A stretch of 64,000 nt of DNA from Nocardia grenadensis NBRC 108939 (GCF_001613445.1 NZ_BDCJ01000013.1:186001-250000), one strand, 5' to 3'; shown: positions 17,762-27,990, numbered from the stretch's first letter. The notes: generated from the letters alone by a model not told the origin. A program made the numbers and translations.

Positions 17762-19777
17762 ATGCCGAGTCCCGAGCACGCACCGTCGGCCGACGGAAAA
17801 CCGGGCACCTTCCCGGCCATTCCGCCGGAGACCAAGTTGCCGCAGAGCAACTTCCCGGTCATCGACGACTATGCCTTCCTGTCCGACTGCGAGACCACTT
17901 GTCTGATCGCCAGCAACGGCTCGGTCGAGTGGATGTGTGTCCCTCGACCGGATTCGCCGAGTGTCTTCGGTGCCATCCTGGATCGCAGTGCCGGTCATTT
18001 CCGGCTGGGCCCCTACGGTCGGACCGTGCCCGCCGCCCGCCGCTACCTGCCCGGCGGGATGATCCTGGAGACCACCTGGCAGACCGAAGCGGGCTGGCTG
18101 ATCGTCCGGGACGCGCTGGTACTGGGTCCGTGGCACAACACCGACCAGCGCAGCCGCACCCATCGCCGCACGCCGACCGATTGGGACGCCGCCCATATGC
18201 TGCTGCGCACGGTGAAATGTGTGAGCGGCACGGTCGAACTCGAACTGAGTTGTGAACCGTCGTTCGACTACCACCGGGCCTCGGCCACCTGGGAATACAC
18301 CGGCAAGGTGTATGAGGAGGCCTCGGCGGTCTGTGCCGCCGACCCCACGGCCGGGCCCACCCTGGTACTCACCACAGATCTGCGGCTGGGCCTGGAGGGG
18401 CGCGAGGCCCGGGCGCGGACCCGGATGCGCGAGGGTGACTGCGCCTACGTCGCGCTCACCTGGTCGGTACTGCCCGCGCCGCGAACCTTCGCCGAGGCCG
18501 CCGACAAAATGTGGACGACCATCGAATGCTGGCGGCAGTGGGTCACCCTCGGCGATTTCCCGGACCATCCCTGGCGACGCTATCTGCAACGCAGCGCCCT
18601 CACCCTGAAGGGCCTCACCTACGCACCCACCGGCGCTCTGATGGCCGCCGCCACCACCTCGCTGCCCGAGTCCCCCGGTGGGGAACGCAACTGGGACTAC
18701 CGCTACTCCTGGGTGCGCGATGCCAGTTTCGCCCTCTGGGGTCTGTACACCCTGGGCCTCGACCGCGAAGCCGACGATTTCTTCGCCTTCCTGCACGACG
18801 CCACCACCGGACCCGACGGCGAAGCGGTACCCCTGCAGGTGCTGTACGGGATCGGCGGGGAGCGTGAGCTCACCGAGCGCACCCTCGATCATCTGTCCGG
18901 GTACGGCAACGCCCGGCCGGTCCGGATCGGCAACGACGCCTACAACCAGGAGCAGCATGATATCTGGGGCACCATGCTCGACGCGGTCTACCTGCACGTG
19001 AAATCCCGTCAGCACGTTCCGGAAACACTGTGGCCCATGCTGGAACGCCAGGTCGGCGCCGCCATCGACCACTGGCGCGAACCCGACCGCAGCCTCTGGG
19101 AGGTCCGCGGCGAACCCCAGCACTTCACCTCCTCGAAGGTGATGTGCTGGGTGGCGCTGGACCGTGGGGCACGAATCGCCGAGCTGCACGGTCAGTCGCA
19201 TTCCGCCCAGGAATGGCATCGGATCGCCGAAGAGATCCGGGCCGATGTGCTCGCCCACGGCGTGGACGACCGCGGTCGCTTCACCCAGGTCTACGGTGGC
19301 AGCACCCTCGACGCCTCCCTGCTGCTGGTAGTACTCACCCGGTTCCTGCCCCCGGACGACCGGCGGGTCCGCGCGACGGTGCTCGGTATCGCCGAGGAGC
19401 TCACGGAGAACGGACTGGTGCTGCGCTACCGCAACGAGACCACCGACGACGGGCAGGTCAGCCCCGAGGGCAGCTTCACCATCTGCTCGTTCTGGCTGGT
19501 ATCGGCGCTGGTGGAGATCGGCGAGATCGGTCGCGCCCGCAGACTGTGCGAACGGCTGCTCACCCATGCCAGCCCGCTCAAGCTGTACGCCGAGGAGATC
19601 GACCCGTCCACCGGCCGGCATCTGGGCAACTTCCCGCAGGCGTTCACCCACCTCGCGCTGATCAACGCGGTCACCCATCTGATCCGGGCCGAGGGCTCGC
19701 AGGAGACCGGAACGTTCCAGCCGGCCCACAGCAAGACCGGGGGCGGCACCCCGTGGCGCAGCCGCCCCCGGCGCTGA
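17762..19777 (+). CDS. Glycoside hydrolase family 15 protein, trehalase/glucoamylase-like
   Basis: This 671-residue enzyme has an N-terminal beta-sandwich of about 250 residues and an (alpha/alpha)6 catalytic domain. The GH15 signatures NWDYRYSWVRDASF (near residue 310) and SPEGSFTICSFW (near 567), which carry catalytic acids, are intact. The M. tuberculosis counterpart beside subI (Rv2402) is regarded as a trehalase. Trehalose recycling is therefore the best guess, but alpha-glucan hydrolysis cannot be excluded. No signal peptide is visible, so it should be cytosolic. Confidence 0.85.
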   Translation: MPSPEHAPSADGKPGTFPAIPPETKLPQSNFPVIDDYAFLSDCETTCLIASNGSVEWMCVPRPDSPSVFGAILDRSAGHFRLGPYGRTVPAARRYLPGGMILETTWQTEAGWLIVRDALVLGPWHNTDQRSRTHRRTPTDWDAAHMLLRTVKCVSGTVELELSCEPSFDYHRASATWEYTGKVYEEASAVCAADPTAGPTLVLTTDLRLGLEGREARARTRMREGDCAYVALTWSVLPAPRTFAEAADKMWTTIECWRQWVTLGDFPDHPWRRYLQRSALTLKGLTYAPTGALMAAATTSLPESPGGERNWDYRYSWVRDASFALWGLYTLGLDREADDFFAFLHDATTGPDGEAVPLQVLYGIGGERELTERTLDHLSGYGNARPVRIGNDAYNQEQHDIWGTMLDAVYLHVKSRQHVPETLWPMLERQVGAAIDHWREPDRSLWEVRGEPQHFTSSKVMCWVALDRGARIAELHGQSHSAQEWHRIAEEIRADVLAHGVDDRGRFTQVYGGSTLDASLLLVVLTRFLPPDDRRVRATVLGIAEELTENGLVLRYRNETTDDGQVSPEGSFTICSFWLVSALVEIGEIGRARRLCERLLTHASPLKLYAEEIDPSTGRHLGNFPQAFTHLALINAVTHLIRAEGSQETGTFQPAHSKTGGGTPWRSRPRR

Positions 19778-19787
19778 ACCGGCCCGG

Positions 19788-21617
19788 TCAGGCAGCGACG
19801 AAACGGTCGGCCTGTTGACGCAGGTCGCGCAGTTTACCCATCTCGCTGTCCAACCGGGCGAGCCGTTCCGCACCCCGGTCGCCGTACTGGGCGCCCGCTT
19901 CCTCGGCGACCCGCAGCGCCTCGTCCGCGGTGCGCAACGCGTCGGTGGCGATATCGGTGAAATGATCCCGCAGCACCCGCTGCACCTCGCGCAGGCGGGT
20001 CCGGGATTCCTTGCCGACCTGGAACACCACATCGTCCATCAGCCGCGCCAGCGCCACCTTGGCCTCGGCCTGCCGCCGCTGTCGGCGGGTGCGCCGGCCT
20101 TCCCACAGGGCATGCAGGCCGAGCAGAATGCCGGCGCCCGCCGAATACCAGTTCACCAGGGACATACCGAGCAGACTGGTGACCAGGCCAACCATCAGGA
20201 TACCGCCGTAGGAACCGCGCAGCGCGGACAGGAACTGCTCGGTGACACCGGCTTTCGCGCTCTGGAGCGGCTCCAGCGGCGCGACGTTCTCCAGCAGTTC
20301 GGCGGGATACTGCGGACGGATATCGGGCAGATCCGGACGGCGGTGGTCGGCGGGGAACCGCGCGGCCACCTGTTCGCCCAGTTCCTCGGCGCGATAGTTG
20401 GCCGTCTCGAAATTCTCCGCGATCGCCTCGGCGATCCTGGCCTCCAGGTCGGTACCGAAGCGGGCCCAGCGGACCGCCGGGTCGGTACGTGAGATCTCGG
20501 CCTCGGCGTCGCGCACCAGGATCCGCAGCCGGTGCCGGAGATCGTGTTCGATATCGGCCATGAGTTCGGTACTGCCGTCGGCCAGTGTGATCTGCCAGGT
20601 CGCGGTGCGCTGGCGCAGCTGATCGGCCTGGTCCCGGGCGGTGGCCAGCTGCTGGGTGACATGTGCCCGGCGGCGCGGATCGCGCAGCGCGTCGGCCTCG
20701 GTGCGCAGCGTGACACCGAGATGGTCGCCGACCAGCCGGATATCGCGCACCGCGGACTGTACGGCCGTCGCGTCGGCGTGGGCGACCACGTAGGCGCGCA
20801 GATGTTCGACCAGTTGCGGCAGACCCGATTCGATCGCCCGCTGCTGATCGCCCGACTGCTGCGCCTCCTGGTGGATGGCGGCCGAGACCGGCGCCACCGC
20901 GAAACCCAGACCGGCGGCGTCGAGCAGTTCGCGATTGCGTTCCTGCACATGCGTCCAGTTCGGGTTCCGGTCGATCTTGTTGAGCACGCAGATCACCGTG
21001 GGGCACACCTGCCCGATCCGGCGCAGATGCTCGATCTGCTCCCGGCTGTACTCGCTGTCGGCGTCGCTCACGTAGAGCACGGCGTCGGCGGCCGCGATCA
21101 TCGACCAGGTACTGCGGTCCTGCACGGCCGCGCCGGGCGCGTCCATCAGGACGATCCCTTCGGCCAGCAGCGGGCTGGGCTGGGTGAAATCGGCCCGGAT
21201 CACCCCCTTCGCCATGAGCGCCGGAGCCGGATTCAGCGGATCGACGTGCTGCCGGCGGATCCGCCCGCCGCCCTCACGGCGGATGAGGGTGGCGGAAGGT
21301 TCCGGGCCGTACTCCACTATCGCCGGCACGCTGATCGCGCTGTCGGTGGCGCTGATCGGTGCCCCCGCCATGGTATTGACCAGGGTGCTCGTCCCGCTCT
21401 TCGGCGGACCGACCACCACCAGCCGTACCCTCGTATCGGCCACCCGGGCCCGCACCATTCCGAGCCGTCCCCGCAGATCGTTACGGCTCGCGGTGCGTGA
21501 GACATCCCGCAGCTCATCGATGATCTGGACGAGGGGGGCCATCACCTCCGGGTTCTTCACCGTGGCGGCCCGCGGTCCGGCTACGGCAGACAAGGCCTGC
21601 TCCTCACTCTCGGTCAC
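19788..21617 (-). CDS. Dynamin-like GTPase with altered G1 loop
   Basis: This 609-residue protein has an N-terminal G domain, long helical regions and a hydrophobic hairpin at about 480-515, as in bacterial dynamin-like proteins such as IniA/IniC. G3 (DAPGAAV) and G4 (NKID) are normal. The G1 loop reads GPPKSGTS (residues 70-77), with Thr where the invariant Walker lysine should be. It is encoded 75 bp downstream of the low-complexity gene on the same strand. A role in membrane remodelling or stress is inferred from the family. Confidence 0.75.
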   Translation of the reverse strand: MTESEEQALSAVAGPRAATVKNPEVMAPLVQIIDELRDVSRTASRNDLRGRLGMVRARVADTRVRLVVVGPPKSGTSTLVNTMAGAPISATDSAISVPAIVEYGPEPSATLIRREGGGRIRRQHVDPLNPAPALMAKGVIRADFTQPSPLLAEGIVLMDAPGAAVQDRSTWSMIAAADAVLYVSDADSEYSREQIEHLRRIGQVCPTVICVLNKIDRNPNWTHVQERNRELLDAAGLGFAVAPVSAAIHQEAQQSGDQQRAIESGLPQLVEHLRAYVVAHADATAVQSAVRDIRLVGDHLGVTLRTEADALRDPRRRAHVTQQLATARDQADQLRQRTATWQITLADGSTELMADIEHDLRHRLRILVRDAEAEISRTDPAVRWARFGTDLEARIAEAIAENFETANYRAEELGEQVAARFPADHRRPDLPDIRPQYPAELLENVAPLEPLQSAKAGVTEQFLSALRGSYGGILMVGLVTSLLGMSLVNWYSAGAGILLGLHALWEGRRTRRQRRQAEAKVALARLMDDVVFQVGKESRTRLREVQRVLRDHFTDIATDALRTADEALRVAEEAGAQYGDRGAERLARLDSEMGKLRDLRQQADRFVAA

Positions 21618-21692
21618 AACATCCCGTCATCGACCGCATTCGGTCGAATCTCCCCCCGTACGACCGAACAGCCCCCCGCCGGTCGTGCATTG

Positions 21693-24098
21693 TCACATGA
21701 TTACCCAGTGGCCGTGATCGGCAATCGGGTCCTCGGTCACCGCCACTGTATGTGGCAGCGATCCGCCGGACAGATCACCGGTCAGCCCACCGCCCGCGAT
21801 ACCGAACGCGGTGTGCTCGGTATACGGCGTGACGGCCACCGCGTGCACATCGTACGGAACCGGCGAAATGTGGTCGGCGATCGGCTGCACCTGGGGCGCT
21901 ACCGGGAGCGGTGTCGGCAGCGGATGTGGCGTCACCGGCACCGGGGCGTCCGGCAGCGTCGGCTGCTGGGTCGGCACGCTCACGGTGGGCACCGGGGCCG
22001 ACGGTTGATCCGCGGTGGGAACCTGCTGCGTGGGCACCTGCTGGGTGGGGACATCCACCGTGGACGGGGTCCCGTCCGGTGTCGGGTCGCCCGTGCCCGG
22101 GCCGTTCGGGTTGGTCCCACCGATCGGGTCGGTGGTGGTACCGCCGGTCACCGTCTCACCGGTGGAGGACCCGGGGCTCGTGGTGGTGACGCCGGTCGAT
22201 TCGCCGGTGCTGCCGGTGGACCCGCCCTCGGAGGTGGCGGTTTCCGGCGACGTGCTCCCGGTGGTCGGTCCCTCGGTGCCGGTGGTGGTCTCCGGCGAGG
22301 TGGTCGATCCGTCCGGCGACGTGCTGGTGGTCCCGCCGATCGACGGTGTGGTGCTGCCGTCCACCGTGGTGCTGCCGTCCGGGGACGTGGTCGTACTGCC
22401 CTCGGGGCCGGTGGTCGTGGGACCGGTGGTGGACGTGGCGTCGCCGGTGGTCGTCGGCACGGTGGTCGTCGGCACGATCGGCGTGGCGGATCCGGGGAGG
22501 GTCGGCTCGGCCGGCGACTGCCGGTCCGGCGTCGGCGCCTGCGGCGGCCGGTGGAACAGATCCGGGAGTTGTGCCGCGGGCGCGGTGAGCGGCGACGGTC
22601 CCGCCGGCGCATGGAGAACATTGGCCATCGGGGTGGTCGCCGCATCGGGCTGGACTGTGGTCTGCAGCGGGGTCGCCGCGACCGGCTGCACCGCCGGTGC
22701 CATGGCGGCCGGTGCGACGACCGGCGGCGGGACGGGCGCGGGAGCCACCGGGGCCGGCGCGACCGGGGCTGCGGCCATCGGCGCGGGGGCGACCGGGGCC
22801 GGAGCGACCGGGGCGGGTACGCCGGGGCCCGGGGCCATCGCGGCGGCCGGGATCGAACCGGGAGCCGCCACACCCGGCGCCACCGCTGCCCCGGTGCCGG
22901 AGACCGCACCGGTACCGGAGGCCGCGCCGGGAACAGCGGCGTCCGCCGCGACACCGGGCTCTGCCCCGCGAGTCTCCGCACCCGCGTTCGTCCGAGCGGC
23001 GGCGTCCAGCGGATCACGCCCGGCCGAATGCAACGCATCGGATGCGGCGGCGCCGGACTGCGCCCAGTCCAGGTACTGGTCCAGCCGGTCGTCGAGCAGG
23101 TTGCCGTCACCGACGGTGATATCGAGGTCCCAGTCGCTGGCGGCCCAGAACCCGTCGGCTCCCGCCGAGATGTCCAGTCCCATATGCGAATCGATGGCCA
23201 CCGCATGGCCGAAACCGTCCGCGAAGACCATCCCGCCGCCGACTCCGTAGTCGATGATCAGCTCACCGGTCGGGCCTCCCGCGGAGTCTCCGTACCAGCC
23301 GGACGCCGGATCACCGGCCGGGCGGGCCAGGAGATCGGCGAGATCGAAACCCCAGTCGCCGTCGTCCGCGCTACGCGCTACCGACTGCGCCGAGGAATCG
23401 GGGCTCAGGTTGAATCGGGGCAGGTCGAAGATATCGGTCTGGAAGGCATCGCCCGGTTCGGGCAGTTCGAATTCACCCGGGGCACCGAAACCTTCGTTAC
23501 CGGGCAGCGAAAAACCCTGCCCCCATCCGGGGATACCGTCGAAACCCGGGATGTTGTTCGGCGGCAGACCCGGATCCTGCGCGCCGAACTCGGGCATACC
23601 CGGGATCTTGGATTCGGGTACCCCGGTGCCCGGCATGAACTCCGACCCGGGCACGCCACCTTCGGGCGCGCCGGGTACCAGTGTCAGTCCCGGTATGTCC
23701 TCGGTGTGGACACCGGGATAGTAGTCGTCGAGATCGAAATCGCCGGGCCGGCCGACCTGGATATCGAATGTAGAGCCGTGCGGGAGCGGCATGGTCGTGC
23801 TCGCGTCGCCGGCGGAACCCGGCGCTGCGGGCAGCACCGGCTCCGGATCCGGGAAGGTGACCACCGGACTGGGGACATCGGGATCGGGATCGGCGCTGTA
23901 GGCCCAGCCGGCGTTCCGGCTGTCCAGTTCACTGGGCGGCGCCGGAACCCCGCCGCCGTTGTTCGCGATCAACGCGCCGCCGGTCACATAGGCGCCGCCG
24001 CGGGCGACTCGCGATGTGGCGCTGGCAATGCGATAGGCGGTGTCACCACCGCGTTCGGTGACCTCTTCGTCGCCGTCGAACGGCAGATCACGCGCCAT
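21693..24098 (-). CDS. Large low-complexity acidic/Pro-Thr-rich protein upstream of the dynamin-like GTPase
   Basis: This 801-residue protein has no recognised catalytic domain. The first 370 residues are rich in Gly, Asp and Pro (many PGF/PGW/LPG turns). The middle has Ala-Pro repeats (APVAPAP), followed by a Thr/Ser region with repeated TTT and SPDGSTT units, then PTQQVPTQQVPT. The N-terminus MARDLPFDGDEEV has no signal peptide. By position it resembles IniB in the mycobacterial iniBAC operon (a Gly-rich protein before dynamin-like genes), but I cannot show homology. ATG 24098 is used; ten more residues are possible upstream. Confidence 0.6.
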   Translation of the reverse strand: MARDLPFDGDEEVTERGGDTAYRIASATSRVARGGAYVTGGALIANNGGGVPAPPSELDSRNAGWAYSADPDPDVPSPVVTFPDPEPVLPAAPGSAGDASTTMPLPHGSTFDIQVGRPGDFDLDDYYPGVHTEDIPGLTLVPGAPEGGVPGSEFMPGTGVPESKIPGMPEFGAQDPGLPPNNIPGFDGIPGWGQGFSLPGNEGFGAPGEFELPEPGDAFQTDIFDLPRFNLSPDSSAQSVARSADDGDWGFDLADLLARPAGDPASGWYGDSAGGPTGELIIDYGVGGGMVFADGFGHAVAIDSHMGLDISAGADGFWAASDWDLDITVGDGNLLDDRLDQYLDWAQSGAAASDALHSAGRDPLDAAARTNAGAETRGAEPGVAADAAVPGAASGTGAVSGTGAAVAPGVAAPGSIPAAAMAPGPGVPAPVAPAPVAPAPMAAAPVAPAPVAPAPVPPPVVAPAAMAPAVQPVAATPLQTTVQPDAATTPMANVLHAPAGPSPLTAPAAQLPDLFHRPPQAPTPDRQSPAEPTLPGSATPIVPTTTVPTTTGDATSTTGPTTTGPEGSTTTSPDGSTTVDGSTTPSIGGTTSTSPDGSTTSPETTTGTEGPTTGSTSPETATSEGGSTGSTGESTGVTTTSPGSSTGETVTGGTTTDPIGGTNPNGPGTGDPTPDGTPSTVDVPTQQVPTQQVPTADQPSAPVPTVSVPTQQPTLPDAPVPVTPHPLPTPLPVAPQVQPIADHISPVPYDVHAVAVTPYTEHTAFGIAGGGLTGDLSGGSLPHTVAVTEDPIADHGHWVIM

Positions 24099-24288
24099 TC
24101 CAAACTCCACTCTCGCGTTCAACAGCAACCGCGCCGGGGCCGCCTCGGCGCGGATCGGCTCTCAGCCTATTGTCGACATCTGCGGCTGTCACATTTTCGT
24201 TATCAGCCGATTCCGTGGACCGGAGGGGGTCGCCGGAACAGATCCCGCTATCGCACAGCGATATTGCCGTGAGCGGGCGCGTGCGCCG

Positions 24289-26166
24289 CTACTTCTTGTC
24301 CTTCGGCTTATCGGACTGCGCGTCCGAGGACAGCGCCGCGACGAAGGCCTCCTGCGGGACGTCGACCCGGCCGATCGTCTTCATCCGCTTCTTGCCCTCT
24401 TTCTGCTTCTCCAGCAGTTTGCGCTTACGGCTGATGTCACCGCCATAGCATTTGGCCAGCACGTCCTTACGGATGGCGCGGATGTTCTCGCGGGCGATGA
24501 TCTTGGACCCGATGGCCGCCTGGATCGGCACCTCGAATTGCTGGCGCGGGATCAGTTCGCGCAGTTTGGTGGTCATCTTGTGCCCGTAGGCCTGGGCGGC
24601 GTCACGGTGCACGATGGCACTGAACGCGTCGACCGCCTCGCCCTGCAGCAGGATATCCACCTTGACCAGCTGCGCTTGCTGTTCTCCGGACTCCTCGTAG
24701 TCGAGTGAGGCGTAGCCGCGGGTCCGCGATTTCAACGAATCGAAGAAATCGAAGATGATCTCGGCCAGCGGCAGGGTGTAGCGCAGCTCGACCCGGGTCT
24801 CCGACAGGTAGTCCATCCCGCCGAGGTCGCCGCGTCGCGACTGGCACAGCTCCATGATGGCGCCGATGAATTCGCTCGGCGAGATGATGGTGACCTTGAC
24901 GACCGGCTCGAAGACGTCGCGCACCTTGCCTTCCGGCCAGTACGACGGATTCGTCACGATATGTTCCGTATCGTCTTCCATCACCACCCGGTAGACCACG
25001 TTCGGCGCGGTGGAGATCAGGTCGAGGCCGAATTCGCGTTGCAGGCGCTCGCGGGTGATCTCCATATGCAAGAGACCCAGGAACCCGCAGCGGAAACCGA
25101 ACCCGAGCGCCACCGAGGTTTCCGGATCGTAGGTCAGAGCGGCATCGTTGAGCTGGAGTTTGTCCAGCGCGTCACGCAGATCCGGATAGTCCGACCCGTC
25201 CACCGGGTACAGGCCCGAGTAGACCATGGGACGCGGCTCGCGGTAGCCGGTGAGCGGTTCGATCGCGCCGTTGCGGGCGGCGGTCACGGTATCGCCGACC
25301 TTCGACTGCCGGACATCCTTCACACCGGTGATCAGATAACCGACCTCCCCGACCCCGAGGCCCTGGGTGGGCTTGGGTTCCGGAGAGACGATGCCGATCT
25401 CGAGCAACTCGTGCGTCGCGCCGGTGGACATCATCTTGATCTTCTCGCGGGGCGTCAGCTTGCCGTCCACCACCCGGACGTAGGTGACCACACCCCGGTA
25501 GGTGTCGTAGACCGAGTCGAAGATCATCGCCCGCGCGGGGGCATCCGCCTCCCCGACCGGCGCCGGAACGCGCTCGATCACCCGATCCAGCAGTTCGGTC
25601 ACGCCCACCCCGGTCTTCCCGGAGACGCGCAGCACATCCTCGGGCTCGCAGCCGACGATATGGGCGAGTTCGGCCGCGTAACGCTCCGGATCGGCGGCCG
25701 GCAGGTCGATCTTGTTCAGGACCGGGATGATCTCCAGATCCTTGTCCAGCGCCAGGTACAGATTCGCCAGGGTCTGTGCCTCGATCCCCTGCGCGGCATC
25801 GACCAGCAGGATCGCGCCCTCACACGCCTCCAGTGCTCGCGACACCTCGTAGGTGAAGTCCACGTGGCCCGGCGTATCGATCAGGTGCAGGACGAAATCC
25901 TCACCCTCGTGTTCCCCGGACTTCGGTGTCCACGGCAGCCGCACGTTCTGGGCTTTGATGGTGATCCCGCGCTCCCGCTCGATATCCATCCGGTCCAGGT
26001 ACTGCGCACGCATCTGCCGGTCCTCCACGACACCGGTGAGCTGCAACATCCGGTCGGCCAGCGTCGACTTGCCGTGATCGATATGCGCGATGATGCAGAA
26101 GTTCCGGATCCGCGATGGATCGGTGAACGTCGTATCGGCGAAGCTGGCGGGCACTCCACTCCTCAT
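24289..26166 (-). CDS. lepA: Elongation factor 4 (back-translocating GTPase LepA)
   Basis: This 625-residue ribosomal GTPase has G1 HIDHGKSTL (near residue 27), DTPGHVDF and NKIDLP. The C-terminal domain contains KRKLLEKQKEGKKRM, which is characteristic of LepA. It acts on stalled or mis-translocated ribosomes. It ends in a lysine-rich KPKDKK tail. Confidence 0.96.
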   Translation of the reverse strand: MRSGVPASFADTTFTDPSRIRNFCIIAHIDHGKSTLADRMLQLTGVVEDRQMRAQYLDRMDIERERGITIKAQNVRLPWTPKSGEHEGEDFVLHLIDTPGHVDFTYEVSRALEACEGAILLVDAAQGIEAQTLANLYLALDKDLEIIPVLNKIDLPAADPERYAAELAHIVGCEPEDVLRVSGKTGVGVTELLDRVIERVPAPVGEADAPARAMIFDSVYDTYRGVVTYVRVVDGKLTPREKIKMMSTGATHELLEIGIVSPEPKPTQGLGVGEVGYLITGVKDVRQSKVGDTVTAARNGAIEPLTGYREPRPMVYSGLYPVDGSDYPDLRDALDKLQLNDAALTYDPETSVALGFGFRCGFLGLLHMEITRERLQREFGLDLISTAPNVVYRVVMEDDTEHIVTNPSYWPEGKVRDVFEPVVKVTIISPSEFIGAIMELCQSRRGDLGGMDYLSETRVELRYTLPLAEIIFDFFDSLKSRTRGYASLDYEESGEQQAQLVKVDILLQGEAVDAFSAIVHRDAAQAYGHKMTTKLRELIPRQQFEVPIQAAIGSKIIARENIRAIRKDVLAKCYGGDISRKRKLLEKQKEGKKRMKTIGRVDVPQEAFVAALSSDAQSDKPKDKK

Positions 26167-26287
26167 GGGGTATCGGGCGTACTGACGACCATCGTCCCAT
26201 GCTGGACCCCGCCCGCCGCCGCCCAGGTCCCGCCGCGGCCCACCGGAGGCGATATCCCCGGCGGCGCCGTGACGTTATCCTCCTGAG

Positions 26288-26869
26288 ATGGCCCGCAGTT
26301 GGAACAGTCTCGGCAAGCAACTCACCGCGATCGCGAAACAACAGGGTCCGAAGATCGTCAAGCGGCAGGCGCCGCGACTGGTCGGGGCCCTGCTCGACCG
26401 CCGGGGTACCCGCGACGGCTCGGGCCGCGGTCGGCGGCCCGCCGCGCCCGGCGGCGTCCCGGTCCGGCCCGCCGCCTCCACTCCGGTACCGACCGCCCAC
26501 CGCGCGCGGCGCGTGGTGTACGCCCCCCAACTGGACGGCCGCGCCGACCCCGGCGAAATCGTCTGGACCTGGGTCCCCTTCGAAGAGGACCCGAGCAACG
26601 GCAAGGACCGTCCGGTGCTGGTGGTCGGCCGCGACGGGCATACGCTGCTCGGGCTCATGCTCAGCTCCAACCCGGTGCGCGCCGACGATCCGGACTGGAT
26701 AGGGATCGGTGCGGGCACCTGGGATCATCAGGGCCGGGACAGCTGGGTCCGGCTGGACCGGGTGCTCGATGTCCCCGAGGACGGGATCCGCCGCGAGGGT
26801 GCCATCCTGCCGCGCAAACTGTTCGACCTGGTCGCCCACCGACTCGTACGCGAGTACCACTGGAACTGA
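26288..26869 (+). CDS. PemK/MazF-fold protein (Rv2405-like)
   Basis: A 193-residue protein with a basic, proline-rich N-terminal 80 residues and then a MazF/PemK-like barrel: GEIVWTWVPFEED and GKDRPVLVVG (residues 95-120). No antitoxin gene is adjacent. The divergent lepA neighbour and the matching place in M. tuberculosis suggest a housekeeping lineage gene rather than a mobile toxin. RNase activity is uncertain. Confidence 0.6.
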   Translation: MARSWNSLGKQLTAIAKQQGPKIVKRQAPRLVGALLDRRGTRDGSGRGRRPAAPGGVPVRPAASTPVPTAHRARRVVYAPQLDGRADPGEIVWTWVPFEEDPSNGKDRPVLVVGRDGHTLLGLMLSSNPVRADDPDWIGIGAGTWDHQGRDSWVRLDRVLDVPEDGIRREGAILPRKLFDLVAHRLVREYHWN

Positions 26870-26879
26870 CGGCGCCGGG

Positions 26880-27674
26880 TCAGACCTCCAAGCTCCGGGA
26901 GCGGCCGAAGAGCAGCCGGTACACCAGCGCGCCCAGCACCCCGCCGATCAGCGGGAACACGATGAATGCCCACAGCTGCCCCATCGCACCGACCTGGAAG
27001 GGCGCGACCGCCAGGCTCCGGGCGGGATTCACCGAAGCACCGTCGACCGGGATCGCGATCAGGTTGATGACCGCGAGAGTGAAACCGATGGCCAGGCCCG
27101 CCTGCGGAATCTCCGAAATCCGGTCGGTCGAGGCCAGCACCACGAAGACCAATAGCGCGGAGAGCATCACCTCCACGATGATCATGGCGGCCATGCCGTA
27201 TCCGTCCTGGATCACCGCCTGCCCGGTCGGGCCGGTGACCGCCGACGGACTGTGTGGACCCCAGCCGTTGGCACCCAGGCCGTCGGCCGCGCGATCGTAG
27301 GAGGGCAGGTTCTTCGCGATCGCGAACAGCACCACACCCGCCACCAGACCGCCCACCACCTGCGCGACGATGTAGCCCACCGCGCTGACCGGGGCCAATC
27401 GGCCCATCAGGAACTGCCCCACGGTGACAGCCGGATTGACATGGCATCCGGATACCGGCCCGATGGCGTAGACCAGGAGCAACAGGGACAAACCGAAGGC
27501 CAGCGCCACACCCAGCGGGCCCACCTTCTCTCCCGCCAGTACCGCGGTTCCCACTCCACCCATCACCAGGACGAACGTGCCGAGCGCCTCGGCGGCCCAT
27601 TTCTTGGGATCGGATGGCACCGCCGGTTCGACGCCCTCGAGGATCGCTTCCTTTTCCTGCGCAGTGGGAGACAT
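26880..27674 (-). CDS. MIP-family aquaporin
   Basis: This 264-residue channel protein contains both NPA-type boxes, CHVNPAVT (near residue 78) and ASVNPARS (near 210), and six membrane spans. The arginine after the second NPA and the cysteine/histidine near the first fit a water-selective (AqpZ-like) channel, though glycerol transport cannot be excluded. ATG 27674 was chosen; upstream in-frame sequence is antisense-like. Confidence 0.88.
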   Translation of the reverse strand: MSPTAQEKEAILEGVEPAVPSDPKKWAAEALGTFVLVMGGVGTAVLAGEKVGPLGVALAFGLSLLLLVYAIGPVSGCHVNPAVTVGQFLMGRLAPVSAVGYIVAQVVGGLVAGVVLFAIAKNLPSYDRAADGLGANGWGPHSPSAVTGPTGQAVIQDGYGMAAMIIVEVMLSALLVFVVLASTDRISEIPQAGLAIGFTLAVINLIAIPVDGASVNPARSLAVAPFQVGAMGQLWAFIVFPLIGGVLGALVYRLLFGRSRSLEV

Positions 27675-27990
27675 ACTGGTCCGCCTTCCGAGAGGATCGC
27701 CGCCCCGCCTGGTGCCGGGGCGCACACCGGGAAACACCTGGGTCCTGCTGGGAAAACCGCTCTGCCGATCGTTGGGGACGTTACGCGGGGCGAATGACGC
27801 GCACAACGACATCGCCTCGCCCGCAATGTGACGATCCGCCCACGATTTCGTCGCGCCGCCACGTGCTGGTAACCTGGCCAATCGGCGTTGCCTACCCCGT
27901 GCCCGGCCGTTCCCTTGTATGGACGAGCACCAGGGCGGGGGTGCACACAGACTTTCCGACCGAACCAGACAGGAACCAGAGGATACCGGC
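27675..27990. other. Divergent intergenic region between aquaporin and rpsT genes
   Basis: It must carry both promoters. On the plus strand a TAACCT hexamer (27870-27875) is a plausible -10 for rpsT with a weak -35 (TTCGTC, 27847-27852), giving a leader of about 110 nt. I see no ORF or repeat. Confidence 0.3.

Noticed and set aside
16850..20032. A 1060-codon minus-strand open frame over the methyltransferase and GH15 genes
   Set aside because: Its translation is Arg/Gly/His-rich with no family features, and it is antisense to a clear GH15 enzyme; long antisense frames are expected at this GC.
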